Positions 8,880-17,653 of a stretch of 64,000 bases of DNA are shown piece after piece. The first letter of the stretch is position 1, and every line of letters begins with the position of its first letter. The notes under the pieces were generated by a model. It was not told the origin of the DNA. It saw nothing but the letters and a program-made list of their open reading frames with translations, and searched no databases. The translations under genes were made by a program, and so were the position numbers. Source of the stretch: Vagococcus penaei (lineage in GTDB: Bacteria > Bacillota > Bacilli > Lactobacillales > Vagococcaceae); contig NZ_CP019609.1 of NCBI RefSeq assembly GCF_001998885.1, positions 124,001-188,000 on the forward strand. Direction: 5' to 3'.

Positions 8880-9361
8880 TGACAATTAAACAATATACTC
8901 AAAAAGGTGCTGTTTTGGGGTTAAGTGTATTATTAATTTTATTTACGCAATGGATAAAATTAATAAAAAATCCAGAATCAACACCAATTACAACGGATAC
9001 TTTGGTCGGTCTAATTATTTTATGGAGTTTTGCTATGTTAGGTATTTTAGTATCAATGATTTTTAAAAAATACAACTTACCTATCTTAGCTGATTTTCCC
9101 ATATTAGGTTGGGTATCCATTGTGTCACTAGTTTTTTGTCTAGCCTCTGATTTTTTTGTTGTCAGAATTGGGGCCGTTGACTTTCTCTCTATTACAACCC
9201 CTATCTTAGCATTCGCTGGTATTTCAGTGGCTAATAGTCTAGCCGATTTATCAAAAGCATCTTGGAAAATTGGTATTGTTGCCATTTTTGTTTTTATTGG
9301 AACTTATCTTGGAAGTTCAATTATTGCGCAAATCGGTTTGATGTTATCTGGCAAGCTATAA
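8879..9361 (+). CDS. Small integral membrane protein, partner of the DUF3100-like protein
   Basis: This 160-residue protein has five predicted membrane helices (about residues 8-28, 40-62, 72-92, 100-120, 132-155) and short loops. I recognise no named family. Its start overlaps the preceding stop by one base, with GGAGG just upstream, so the two are translationally coupled and probably form one membrane complex. With the M20 enzyme it makes a three-gene unit closed by a strong terminator at 9361. Confidence 0.75.
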   Translation: MTIKQYTQKGAVLGLSVLLILFTQWIKLIKNPESTPITTDTLVGLIILWSFAMLGILVSMIFKKYNLPILADFPILGWVSIVSLVFCLASDFFVVRIGAVDFLSITTPILAFAGISVANSLADLSKASWKIGIVAIFVFIGTYLGSSIIAQIGLMLSGKL

Positions 9362-9403
9362 AAGTAGACAAGACAACTCTATAAATGTTGTCTTGTCTAC
9401 TTT
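9361..9403. terminator. Strong bidirectional terminator
   Basis: A perfect 17-bp stem (AAAGTAGACAAGACAAC / GTTGTCTTGTCTACTTT) with a 9-nt loop is followed by TTATTT on the plus strand and by an A/T-rich tail on the minus strand. It separates the amidohydrolase operon from the convergent gene at 9412. Confidence 0.9.
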
Positions 9404-9411
9404 TATTTGTT

Positions 9412-9759
9412 CTAAGTCAGTTGTTCCAATTTTTGAATAGTTTGTTTGACTAATCGAATTGGTGGGCAATATCTATCACGACTTATCGGTTTAGAAGCTA
9501 TTAAATCTAATCGACCAATACCAGATAGTTGACTAAGTTCATCTACTGATAGTCCTAATTGATCAGATAATCGCCACATTTTTGCTAAGTTTTTCATTTG
9601 ATTCTCTCTATAGATAACCACACTTACTAATAAAATGAGGTAAGAAAATAAGGAGCCTATACTATTTGTCATCCAGTAAATGCCCAGTAAACCAATGAAA
9701 AATATAATCATTAACAAAATACGCTCTTTTTTACTTTTCATCAATTGTTTGAATACCAT
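9412..9759 (-). CDS. Small membrane protein of unknown function
   Basis: This 115-residue protein has a basic N-terminus (KQLMKSKKER), two membrane helices (about residues 15-30 and 33-52), then a cytosolic tail with a short helical module (LSDQLGLSVDELSQLSGIGRLDLIAS) reminiscent of a helix-hairpin or HTH-like fold. No family is recognised. The ATG is preceded by GAGGTGAT. It is divergent from xerS and shares the 9760-9912 gap with the xerS promoter. Confidence 0.7.
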   Translation of the reverse strand: MVFKQLMKSKKERILLMIIFFIGLLGIYWMTNSIGSLFSYLILLVSVVIYRENQMKNLAKMWRLSDQLGLSVDELSQLSGIGRLDLIASKPISRDRYCPPIRLVKQTIQKLEQLT

Positions 9760-9836
9760 CGTACATCACCTCTTTTTTATAATTATAACAAATAAAAAAG
9801 TTATTTTAAATAAATTATCATTAGTTCGTTCTAAGA

Positions 9837-9865
9837 TTTACAGAATTGCGGTTCTATACTATAAT
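9837..9865 (+). promoter_or_regulatory. Promoter of xerS
   Basis: TTTACA at 9837-9842, a 17-bp spacer and a perfect TATAAT at 9860-9865 precede the xerS start at 9913, which has AAAGGA at 9898-9903. The promoter is intact even though the gene downstream is split. Confidence 0.75.
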
Positions 9866-10109
9866 ACAAGAAGAACTGACGTTCCCGTTATCTTTTATGA
9901 AAGGATGTTACTATGCGAAATGATAAAATTTTAGAAAGATTACAAGTGGAACTAACGACACTCCCATGGTTTGTCCACGAATATTGGAATGGCAACACTT
10001 TTTTTGACAAATATTATAAGGTGTCAAAACATTGGTACTGTTATCCGATTACCCTTGACCATGAGCCTCTCAAACTGTGACTCTTTCGCGGTGTGTTGAC
10101 TTATAAAAA

Positions 10110-10946
10110 TCAACCCGCTATCTCACACGTATCACAGTTTGACTCATCCTCAAGGGAAGCTATCGCTAATCTCTGAGCTCTGATACTAAGCGGAGTGACA
10201 TAATTCAATGCTCCGTGTATTCTGAAATGATTCCACCAATGAACATAGTCATAAAGAGCCACAGATAATTCTTTTAGTGTCTCAAACTGATTGGGATAAA
10301 CGAACTCTGCTTTAAAGGATTTATAAGTTGACTCGGCGACGGCATTATCCCAGGGATTTCCTTTTCTACTCAACGATCGCTTGATATTAAATGTATTTAG
10401 TATGGTATCAATCACTTGGTTATCAAATTCTTTTCCTCTATCAGTATGAAACAACTGAATGTTTGTTAAGGCGTACGGAATCGTATAAAATGCCTGTTTA
10501 ACTAATTCGGCATCTTTTGATGCCCCACAACTAAATCCAATGATTTCTCGATTAAATAAATCAAGAATTAAACAGACATAGTGCCAACGATTGCCAACCT
10601 TGACATAAGTTAAATCGGTGACAACTTTTTCTAATGGCATAACGGAGTTAAAATGACGTTTTAATTGATTGGTTATTTTAGACTCATTCACATTAGAAGA
10701 TACCACCTTAAAATAAGCTTTCGTATACACAGAAACGAGGTTTCTGTGTCGCATAATCCTTCTAATTTTTCTTCTACTGAGAATGATGCCTTCTAAACTA
10801 AGTGCTTTTTTTATTTTACGAGCGCCATAAGCTTTTTTATTTTGGCGAAAAATCATTTCCACAATTTCTTCTAGTTCACTTTCTAGTAATGGCTTCTTTT
10901 CCTGATAATAGTAAGTTTGTCTTGATATTTTAAGGACTCGGCACAT
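10110..10946 (-). CDS. IS3-family transposase OrfB (DDE integrase)
   Basis: This 278-residue protein has an HTH_21-like N-terminus (MCRVLKISRQTYYYQ) and an integrase core with D in VTDLTYVKVGNRWHYVC, D in LFHTDRGKEFDNQ, and E in DNAVAESTYKSFKAEF, then YVHWWNHFRIHGALNYVTP. It belongs with OrfA at 10982-11311 and is normally produced as an OrfAB fusion by -1 frameshift at the A4 run in CGAAAAGG near the end of orfA. All catalytic residues are present. Confidence 0.93.
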   Translation of the reverse strand: MCRVLKISRQTYYYQEKKPLLESELEEIVEMIFRQNKKAYGARKIKKALSLEGIILSRRKIRRIMRHRNLVSVYTKAYFKVVSSNVNESKITNQLKRHFNSVMPLEKVVTDLTYVKVGNRWHYVCLILDLFNREIIGFSCGASKDAELVKQAFYTIPYALTNIQLFHTDRGKEFDNQVIDTILNTFNIKRSLSRKGNPWDNAVAESTYKSFKAEFVYPNQFETLKELSVALYDYVHWWNHFRIHGALNYVTPLSIRAQRLAIASLEDESNCDTCEIAG

Positions 10947-10981
10947 CGCTGATATAGAATATTTATGTTTGTTGGCTTTAA

Positions 10982-11311
<330 letters not shown>

Positions 11312-12352
11312 ACCTTATTTTTTCTGTCTAGTCAAGTGTAGCCTATCCATATATTCAATCAAAGAGTGTTGTCCCCTACTCAACGGTGACACTCTATGAG
11401 TATGCTAAAGAATTCCGTCGCTTTTTTGATTGGCTTTACGAAGAAGGTTTTATCTCATCAAACAATGTGAGTATTGATGATTTAAATAGTTTAACAAAGG
11501 AAGATGTTGAATTATATAAAGGTTTTTTAATGCACTCACCTAAAACTGGTTCTGTTCAAGATGGCCGTAATCGTTCTTTTGTAACGATTCAACGCTCCAT
11601 TACCGCTCTAAGGTCCCTATTTAATTATCTATCAACAAAAACCGAAACGGATAATCACACAACCTATTTAGCGCAAAACGTGATGCAAAAAATTGAAAGT
11701 GTAAAGACGGGTAAAACGCTTAAAGAACGATCCCGTTCACTAGAAAAAAAGTTATTACTCGATGATGAGGCAATGAACTATCTTTTATTTATTGAAAATG
11801 AGTATGAGAATAAATTGACTAGTCATCAAGCTAAAGCTGCGTTCCAACGAAATAAAGTCCGTGATTTAGCGATTAATGCGTTATTCCTAGGAACTGGCAT
11901 GCGCTTATCGGAGCTAGTGAACATGCAAGTCTCTGATTTAGATATTCCCAATATGGAAGCAACAATCATTCGAAAAGGCGGATTTAAAGACATCACGCTT
12001 ATCTCATCTCTTTTTATGGATTATATCATTCAATACGTTAATACACGTGAGTCACTTTATAAACCAGATAAAACAGAGAAAGCACTATTTTTAACGACTT
12101 ATAAAAATCATGCCCAACGTATTAGCACATCCACAGTTGAAAAGATGGTCGCAAAGTACTCGGAGCATTTTAATGTCCGGATTACACCACATAAATTAAG
12201 ACACACAGTTGGGACTCAACTTTACAAGAAAACCAATAGCCTCTTAACAGTTTCCCATCAACTTGGCCAACGTGGGACAAGTGCAACAGCAATTTACACT
12301 CATATAGTTGATGAAGCACAGCGTAGTGCCATGAACGATTTATGGATTGATG

Positions 12353-12392
12353 AAAAAGAGTAAGATTCTCAATTGAGAATATTACTCTTTTT
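12353..12392 (+). terminator. Terminator of xerS
   Basis: An 18-bp stem (AAAAAGAGTAAGATTCTC / GAGAATATTACTCTTTTT, one mismatch, 4-nt loop) overlaps the xerS stop codon and ends in a T-run. Confidence 0.85.
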
Positions 12393-12422
12393 TATTTCAC
12401 ATGACAGATAAGACAATTTTAT

Positions 12423-12812
12423 CTAGTCAACGTGTGCTAAGATTATCTGTTGGTCTTTTTTCGTCAATTTTTTAAAGACTAAATCATAGGACTCTTTAAT
12501 TAATTGCTGTAATAACTGGTTGGTTACTTCATCATCGCTCAATAAGATAGAATTCCAATGTTTTTTATTCGTGTAGTAGCCAGGTGTAATAACTTCTGGA
12601 AACATCTCACGCAGCAACACGTTTTTGTCTGGATCATTTTTCAGTGTAATAAAACTTGCTGGAGTTGACTCAGGCGTCATTAAGCCAAATTGTTTTTGAT
12701 TAACACTAAAATAAACTGTTCCCCAGTCTGGGCGGTAAGTCACTGTTGCTCCTGGTAGAGTTTGACCATATTCTTTACAAAATACTAACTTACTTTCAAT
12801 TGCTTTTATCAT
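12423..12812 (-). CDS. MmcQ/YjbR family DNA-binding-fold protein
   Basis: This 129-residue protein of the MmcQ/YjbR (CyaY-like fold) family carries the characteristic TPGYYTNKKHWNSILL segment and the following helix LLQQLIKESYDLVFKKL, with KQFGLMTPES upstream. The family is thought to bind double-stranded DNA, though its role is unclear. I start at the ATG before IKAIESK because GAGGTGA lies 5 bases upstream; the GTG three codons earlier falls inside that ribosome site. It is convergent with xerS. Confidence 0.85.
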   Translation of the reverse strand: MIKAIESKLVFCKEYGQTLPGATVTYRPDWGTVYFSVNQKQFGLMTPESTPASFITLKNDPDKNVLLREMFPEVITPGYYTNKKHWNSILLSDDEVTNQLLQQLIKESYDLVFKKLTKKDQQIILAHVD

Positions 12813-12913
12813 CAATTTCACCTCATTATTTTCATTAATATAGTTATAAAATAGTTTTTTAGTTTTTTAAAATACATAAAGGTGTATAATAACTATTAAA
12901 AGGAGCTGATTAG

Positions 12914-13102
12914 ATGAAACTTAAATACTTTATTCAATTATTCTTATGTTTTACTATAGCTATTATTATTCCATTTAGTATCATTCATTTATTTAACATA
13001 ACTGATATTGCTTTGCAACTCGTACTTTACTTAACTTTAGGTTATTTATTACTAGTCCTACCATTAACAATTATAAAGTTAAATCAAAATAAAGAAATTT
13101 AA
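12914..13102 (+). CDS. Small two-helix membrane protein
   Basis: This 62-residue protein consists almost entirely of two membrane helices (about residues 5-25 and 32-54) with a short basic, polar tail. No family is recognised. It is supported by a good ribosome site (AAAGGAG, 8 bases before the ATG) and a TATAAT at 12885-12890. Its last four bases overlap the end of the convergent acetyltransferase gene. Confidence 0.65.
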   Translation: MKLKYFIQLFLCFTIAIIIPFSIIHLFNITDIALQLVLYLTLGYLLLVLPLTIIKLNQNKEI

Positions 13103-13566
13103 TCTCTGGACACATGGAGAGTCTTTTTCAATAAAATCCGGTCTTTTAAAATTAATTTATTTTCTATAATCTTATCAGGATAATTATCAACAAAAAAATT
13201 GGTATCAATACGGTCAAAGCGGAAGCCACATTTTTGATAGAGATAAAGTTGCTTCAAGCTAGTCGTTCCTGTAGCAATATATAGTTCCGAAACATCATAG
13301 TCAATTGCAAATTTTTCTAATGTTTCTATCAATCGTGTCGCAATCCCTTGGTTTTCAAACCTTGGACTCACAGATAGGTTCATAATTTCTAATCCATTAT
13401 TCTGTTTTAGGAGACCAACAATTAGCCCAACACATATTTCCTTATCTAAGCACTCATAGATTAGACTATCAGATAAATAATTCTTGATTTTCATTTCTGA
13501 AGGGTCTGCTTCTAATAATAATTGCCAATGTGTATTTGTTAATTGAGTGACCGGTCTAATTTTCAT
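13099..13566 (-). CDS. GNAT-family N-acetyltransferase
   Basis: This 155-residue GNAT protein has motif A with the acetyl-CoA pyrophosphate loop in [22 protein letters not shown] (about residues 85-106) and the motif B tail [15 protein letters not shown]. The substrate is unknown. The start ATG follows AAAGGAGA at 9 bases. The gene overlaps the 3' end of the broken DfsB-like gene upstream by a few bases, so the two were probably co-transcribed. Confidence 0.88.
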   Translation of the reverse strand: MKIRPVTQLTNTHWQLLLEADPSEMKIKNYLSDSLIYECLDKEICVGLIVGLLKQNNGLEIMNLSVSPRFENQGIATRLIETLEKFAIDYDVSELYIATGTTSLKQLYLYQKCGFRFDRIDTNFFVDNYPDKIIENKLILKDRILLKKTLHVSRD

Positions 13567-13973
13567 GTATTGGTGTCTCCTTTTCTTGCAGATATAGTTT
13601 TTTCCATTTACAGATTTTAGGACGGAAATTAGTAAATGGCGCTACTGTATTAATATGAATCCATTTTGCCACCGACCACATTGCCGTTGTTGATGCCCAG
13701 TCTCGTTGCTTTGGAATAAATAACTCCATCTCTGATAACAACTCAATCCAACGGCGTTAAAACAACCTCACCACGGCTTTTAAGGGCTTCCCAATCAAGC
13801 AACAAGCTTGTCCAACCTAATTGATAGGCTAAATGCTCATAAGGTGTTTTTAATTCAGTTCCTAAACATTTATTTTTATCGATGTCAGGAATCACTTCAA
13901 ACTCGTTTATGTATTTCTGAAACGAGATGGTAATTGCTGATATCAACTCTTCTTTTGTTTCGTACGTTCTCAT
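13556..13973 (-). pseudogene. ClbS/DfsB-family four-helix protein, internally deleted
   Basis: Two out-of-frame pieces match the two ends of one family. The N-terminal piece (start 13973, MRTYETKEELISAITISFQKY ... LAYQLGWTSLLLDWE) ends at LTPLD-stop. The C-terminal piece ([13 protein letters not shown] ... [17 protein letters not shown]) follows directly in another frame. Family members are about 165-175 residues, so roughly 45-50 residues (the GYKWN...LY segment) are missing at the junction near 13741. This is a deletion with frameshift, and no functional protein is expected. ClbS/DfsB-fold proteins include DinB-like hydrolases and toxin-resistance proteins. Confidence 0.82.
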
Positions 13974-14101
13974 ATAGTGTATGCCACCCTTTTTAACTAT
14001 TATATCAAAATAGTAGGAACAAGAACAAGTGTTTGTTATAATCGTCATGAAGACTATTAATGACCACTTATATTAGGTCCGAAAGCCCTGGAGGAAAACT
14101 C

Positions 14102-15124
14102 ATGAAAATGACGGAAGAAAAATTTTTACGAATGAAATTAGATGAACGCTTATTAAATTTTACTCCAACTATGCGCTTATTTATTGAAGATGTTTTACAA
14201 CATCGGTCAACTGCCACAGCTTATGAGTATACAAAAGATTTATCTTTGCTACTTGAATTTACAAAAATGACAGATAAAACAACAGTAGTATCTGATGATC
14301 GAATGTGCCATTTATCTTTTGTCCATTATACCGATTTTTTTCAATATATTAAGTCCTATCGTTTAAGTTTCGTTTCCCCAACTGGCAATCAACTCAATCA
14401 AACATTTACTAATTCCACGACTGGAGTCAATCGTAAAATCGCAACGATGCTACGTTGGACTAAATTTATTGAGGAAAACAATTACTCTAGCTTCGTTGTC
14501 TATCCAGACTTAGCTTTGTATGACGATACTCGTCCTGCTAAGACCTACCTAATGCCAGAAACGATTCAAACTTTACTACAGGGAGTTAGCCAAGCGCGGG
14601 CGGTAACCAATTGGCAAGCGCAGCAATACGCTGAAAAGACGAAGCAGAGAGATTTGGCACTTATTGTTTTAATGTTATATTCAGGATTAAAGGTAGAAGA
14701 GTGTCTTAACTTAACCTTAGAAGATATTGATTTAACACGACACCAAGTATTTGTCGAACGAAACCCCACTCGTGAGCAACAAATTATTCTACCATTAGAA
14801 AGCCAAGAATATCTTAGAGACTATTTAAAATTACGTACTCATATAGAATTGGGTGACTCGAATCTATTGTTCGAATCACTACATCAAGGGAAAATGCATC
14901 AAAAAACAGTGAGATTAATGTTAAAAAAATATTCAGAACGGTTTAATTTAACGACAATCATTACACCACAATTATTACGTAATACATGTGAGCATCAACT
15001 TTATCTATTATTTGATAAAAGTAATAATAAAGTTAATTGGGCCGTGGGACGACGTTATAACGAGTTTAAAAATCAAATGGAGCTGCAAAACAGGTGGTTA
15101 AACCTAACTTATACAACTGATTAG
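14102..15124 (+). CDS. XerS-like tyrosine recombinase paralogue, catalytically degenerate
   Basis: This 340-residue protein aligns with XerS over both domains: RSTATAYEYTKDLSLLLEF in the core-binding domain, RDLALIVLMLYSGLKVEE, then a KKYSERFNLTTIITPQLLRNTCEHQLY segment. The catalytic set is largely lost: the first Arg is Lys (SGLKVEE), the beta-hairpin Lys region reads ERNPTRE, the HxxR motif is QLLR, and no LGH or nucleophilic Tyr motif is visible at the end. It is probably a DNA-binding pseudo-recombinase. The start is the ATG after CTGGAGGAAAACTC. It lies 1.7 kb from the disrupted xerS and 18 bases before a UDG-like gene. Confidence 0.82.
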   Translation: MKMTEEKFLRMKLDERLLNFTPTMRLFIEDVLQHRSTATAYEYTKDLSLLLEFTKMTDKTTVVSDDRMCHLSFVHYTDFFQYIKSYRLSFVSPTGNQLNQTFTNSTTGVNRKIATMLRWTKFIEENNYSSFVVYPDLALYDDTRPAKTYLMPETIQTLLQGVSQARAVTNWQAQQYAEKTKQRDLALIVLMLYSGLKVEECLNLTLEDIDLTRHQVFVERNPTREQQIILPLESQEYLRDYLKLRTHIELGDSNLLFESLHQGKMHQKTVRLMLKKYSERFNLTTIITPQLLRNTCEHQLYLLFDKSNNKVNWAVGRRYNEFKNQMELQNRWLNLTYTTD

Positions 15125-15142
15125 AATCGAGGTATTAAGAAT

Positions 15143-15724
15143 ATGAATGATATTTTTACAACTATATTCAAAGAAATTAAACAAGATCCAATGAATCACT
15201 CATTTACGAGTAAAGGGATTGATCCACTTTATTTTGCTGGACCTGAAGCAACAGTTTTAATTATTGGACAAGCACCTGGAAAAAAAGCAGAACAGTCGAG
15301 ACTCTATTGGAATGATGCCAGCGGGGATCGCCTACGTAATTGGATTGGCATGTCCCGTAAAGAATTTTACACATCTAACAAGTTAGCTATCCTACCAATG
15401 GATTTCTACTTTCCTGGCAAAGGAAAGTCAGGCGATTTACCACCGCGTAAAGAATTTGCAAAAAAGTGGCACCCTCGTTTAATTGAAGCTATGCCAAAAC
15501 TCCAACTAATTATTTTAGTTGGTTCTTATGCTACACACCATTATCTACAGTTAAAAACATCGATTCGTTTAACGGATATTGTGTCAAATTATGATAGGTA
15601 TTATCCACCTTATTTTCCATTAATCCATCCTTCACCACGCAATCAAATTTGGATGAAAAAAAATCCGTGGTTTGAGAACACTGTTTTGCCTAGTTTAAAA
15701 ACAGTTGTACAAAAATTAATATAA
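15143..15724 (+). CDS. Uracil-DNA glycosylase family protein
   Basis: This 193-residue protein has the superfamily motifs GQAPG (motif A; about residues 42-46) with WNDASGDRLRNW following, and HPSPRN near the C-terminus (motif B). This is the arrangement of the family related to bacterial UDG-like single-domain proteins. It would remove uracil or related lesions from DNA in base excision repair, though this subgroup has little direct characterisation. GAGGT precedes the ATG. It follows the pseudo-recombinase by 18 bases and is closed by a strong terminator. Confidence 0.85.
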   Translation: MNDIFTTIFKEIKQDPMNHSFTSKGIDPLYFAGPEATVLIIGQAPGKKAEQSRLYWNDASGDRLRNWIGMSRKEFYTSNKLAILPMDFYFPGKGKSGDLPPRKEFAKKWHPRLIEAMPKLQLIILVGSYATHHYLQLKTSIRLTDIVSNYDRYYPPYFPLIHPSPRNQIWMKKNPWFENTVLPSLKTVVQKLI

Positions 15725-15753
15725 TAATATTATGTAAACTAATCCATCATAAC

Positions 15754-15793
15754 AAAAAACCGTAGACTTCCATGGTTAGTCTACGGTTTTTTT
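15754..15793. terminator. Bidirectional terminator between UDG-like gene and rpmF
   Basis: The perfect 14-bp stem AAAAAACCGTAGAC / GTCTACGGTTTTTT with an 11-nt loop has T-runs in both directions. Confidence 0.92.
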
Positions 15794-15811
15794 AACATTT
15801 CTAAAAATGTT

Positions 15812-15991
15812 TTATGCTTCTTTAGTCATAACGTCTTTTCCATCGTAATGACCGCATGATGGACATACGTGATGGCTTTTTCTCATTTCACCACAGTTAC
15901 TACAAGCTGTTAAACCTGGTACTGATAATTTGTAATGAGTACGACGTCTAGCTTTTTTAGCTTTTGACGTTTTTCTAGCTGGTACTGCCAT
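15812..15991 (-). CDS. rpmF: 50S ribosomal protein L32
   Basis: This 59-residue protein begins [20 protein letters not shown] and carries a zinc-ribbon with four cysteines (SNCGE after TAC, and CPSCG), the C-plus form of L32. It is a structural protein of the large ribosomal subunit. AAGGAGGTG lies just upstream of the ATG. It follows yceD on the same strand, the conserved yceD-rpmF pair of bacteria, and ends at the bidirectional terminator. Confidence 0.97.
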   Translation of the reverse strand: MAVPARKTSKAKKARRRTHYKLSVPGLTACSNCGEMRKSHHVCPSCGHYDGKDVMTKEA

Positions 15992-16049
15992 TGATATACA
16001 CCTCCTTAAACGATAAGACGTGCAATTAGATTACACATATATTCCAATC

Positions 16050-16613
16050 TTACTCCGTATCTTCTTTAAATAATTCCGATAACTTCGCAAGACGAGGATC
16101 AATTGTTGGTTCTGAATCAGTTATAGTTGGTTCAATATAATCTGACTCAGATACGACATGCCAAAAATCTCCTTTAGGCAATTCTGTCGCATGTTGTTCT
16201 TCTTCGGTTAGCACCTGTAAAGGTAAGTTTAGAAGAATAAAATCTTCGATTGCTTCTTTTAAGTCAATTAAATCTTTTTCTAAAGGCATAATTAGACTTT
16301 TCTCTTCCTCTGATACATCAGAAAGATTGGCTAACTGCTGCTCTGTCATGTAAACTTCGTCAATCACTAAATTTAAAGGCACATCAACTGGTTCTAAGGA
16401 ACGTGTTGATGGTAAAGTTACAACGGTATCCATTGTAAAATGTGCCACATAACTTGTTGGATCGACATCAATAAATCCGTCAACTTTGACAGGGGTTATC
16501 TTTAATATAGATGGTTCACGATTTAGTAAAGAGTCCGAAACGTCTACCTCTTCATTAAAGGTGACTTGCGTTCCTCTAAACTTATTTAACTCCGCTAAAG
16601 ACCACTTCATCAT
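16050..16613 (-). CDS. yceD: YceD (DUF177) family protein
   Basis: This 187-residue acidic protein has the DUF177 signature around VDPTSYVAHFTMDTVVTLPSTRSLEPVDVPLNL and the LNLPLQVL segment, and typically precedes rpmF, as here. Its role is linked to 23S rRNA and large-subunit maturation in the literature I recall, but the mechanism is unsettled. I place the start at the first ATG after AAGGAG with 5-base spacing; a GTG two codons earlier overlaps that site. It is driven by a consensus promoter at 16639-16667. Confidence 0.9.
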   Translation of the reverse strand: MMKWSLAELNKFRGTQVTFNEEVDVSDSLLNREPSILKITPVKVDGFIDVDPTSYVAHFTMDTVVTLPSTRSLEPVDVPLNLVIDEVYMTEQQLANLSDVSEEEKSLIMPLEKDLIDLKEAIEDFILLNLPLQVLTEEEQHATELPKGDFWHVVSESDYIEPTITDSEPTIDPRLAKLSELFKEDTE

Positions 16614-16638
16614 TTTCACTCCTTAAGCAACAAAAGTA

Positions 16639-16667
16639 ATTATACTAGTCTCGTTTCCCTTTGTCAA
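16639..16667 (-). promoter_or_regulatory. Consensus promoter of yceD-rpmF
   Basis: On the minus strand TTGACA (16667-16662), exactly 17 bases, then TATAAT (16644-16639). Both hexamers match the vegetative sigma consensus perfectly, as expected for a ribosomal protein gene. Confidence 0.9.
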
Positions 16668-16723
16668 TGAGTTTCTTACGAGAAATCTGAGATTCAGGTG
16701 TTATCTTTTGTTTCATTCTTTTT

Positions 16724-17653
16724 TTAATAATTTCGTCGGTTTTGACCAATCATATTTACTTCTTTTGTGAGGTAACGTATTCTTTCCATAATTCTTTTGG
16801 CTTTCATTGGTTCGTCTTCTCCACGTTGTGTGACACGTAAATGTTCATGTTCTAATTGTTGCCTATCAAAATTAGAAGAAAAAAATGTTGGTAATTGTTC
16901 TTGCATGCGATATTGTAAAATGACACCAAGAATATCATCTCGAACCCAACTACTCATAGCATCTGCCCCAATGTCATCAATCATTAGAATTGGGGATTTT
17001 TTAATAGTATCTAATTTATCAAATACATTATCTGTCTTAATTGAATTTTTCATTTCAACCGCAAAAGTTGGAAAATGGATTAATGTGGTACGATATCCTT
17101 TTTCTGCTAATGTATTAGCAATTGCCCCTAACAAATACGTTTTACCAACGCCAAAGGCCCCTTGTAAATAAAGCCCTTGATGAAAAGCTTTAGGATTATC
17201 TTCGTAATCATTAATAAATTTTAAGGCCAGTTGCAATGCTTCTTTACGTTCAGTCGTCATCTCAAAGCCACTAAGAGTTGCTTCTTGAATATCTTTTGGC
17301 ATGTCCACAGCTTTCACGCGATTTTTAATCTCTTGTTGACGTTTTTGCTCTAGTAAATCTTTTGTTGGAACATACGTTACATCGATATAGTGAAAATTTA
17401 AAAATAACTGTGGTTCATAGCCAGGAGCAAACATGGTCGGATCATTTAACTGGAACTTGCGTTTTTCTTGAATAAACTCAAACAATTTGGATAAACTTTT
17501 TTCAACATCATCTTCAGTCAAAACATCTCGATGTTTGTCAATAAATGCTTTAACGTCAGCATCCTCAAAGGTAATTTGTCTTAATTTTTGGAATTTTTCC
17601 ATTCTTGATTTGTTGGTCATTTTTTGTCCAAGTTCTTTCCCTATATTATTCAC
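16724..17653 (-). CDS. dnaI: Primosomal protein DnaI, helicase loader
   Basis: This 309-residue AAA+ helicase loader delivers the replicative helicase to the origin and to stalled forks. The N-terminal region (about 1-135) is the helicase-binding domain. Walker A is GAFGVGKT, Walker B is ILMIDDIGAD, and a sensor-like FFSSNFDRQQLE and a C-terminal RIMERIRYL arginine-finger region follow. The start is a GTG whose G is shared with the dnaB stop (TAGTG), with AGGTGAT upstream inside dnaB, so the two are coupled. It is the last gene of nrdR-dnaB-dnaI. Confidence 0.95.
   Translation of the reverse strand: MNNIGKELGQKMTNKSRMEKFQKLRQITFEDADVKAFIDKHRDVLTEDDVEKSLSKLFEFIQEKRKFQLNDPTMFAPGYEPQLFLNFHYIDVTYVPTKDLLEQKRQQEIKNRVKAVDMPKDIQEATLSGFEMTTERKEALQLALKFINDYEDNPKAFHQGLYLQGAFGVGKTYLLGAIANTLAEKGYRTTLIHFPTFAVEMKNSIKTDNVFDKLDTIKKSPILMIDDIGADAMSSWVRDDILGVILQYRMQEQLPTFFSSNFDRQQLEHEHLRVTQRGEDEPMKAKRIMERIRYLTKEVNMIGQNRRNY

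Noticed and set aside
8899-9285. 128-codon minus-strand frame
   Set aside because: It is fully antisense to the small membrane protein gene at 8879-9361, has poor protein character, and there is no start signal.
9825-9880. Possible dif (XerS target) site upstream of xerS
   Set aside because: Only a short GTTCT/AGAAC inverted word was seen, overlapping the promoter, and I cannot recall the exact dif consensus well enough to score it.
16652-16708. 23-codon minus-strand frame (MKQKITPESQIS...) after dnaI
   Set aside because: The ribosome site is poor and it runs through the consensus yceD promoter. It could be a real peptide, but nothing here supports it beyond an open frame.
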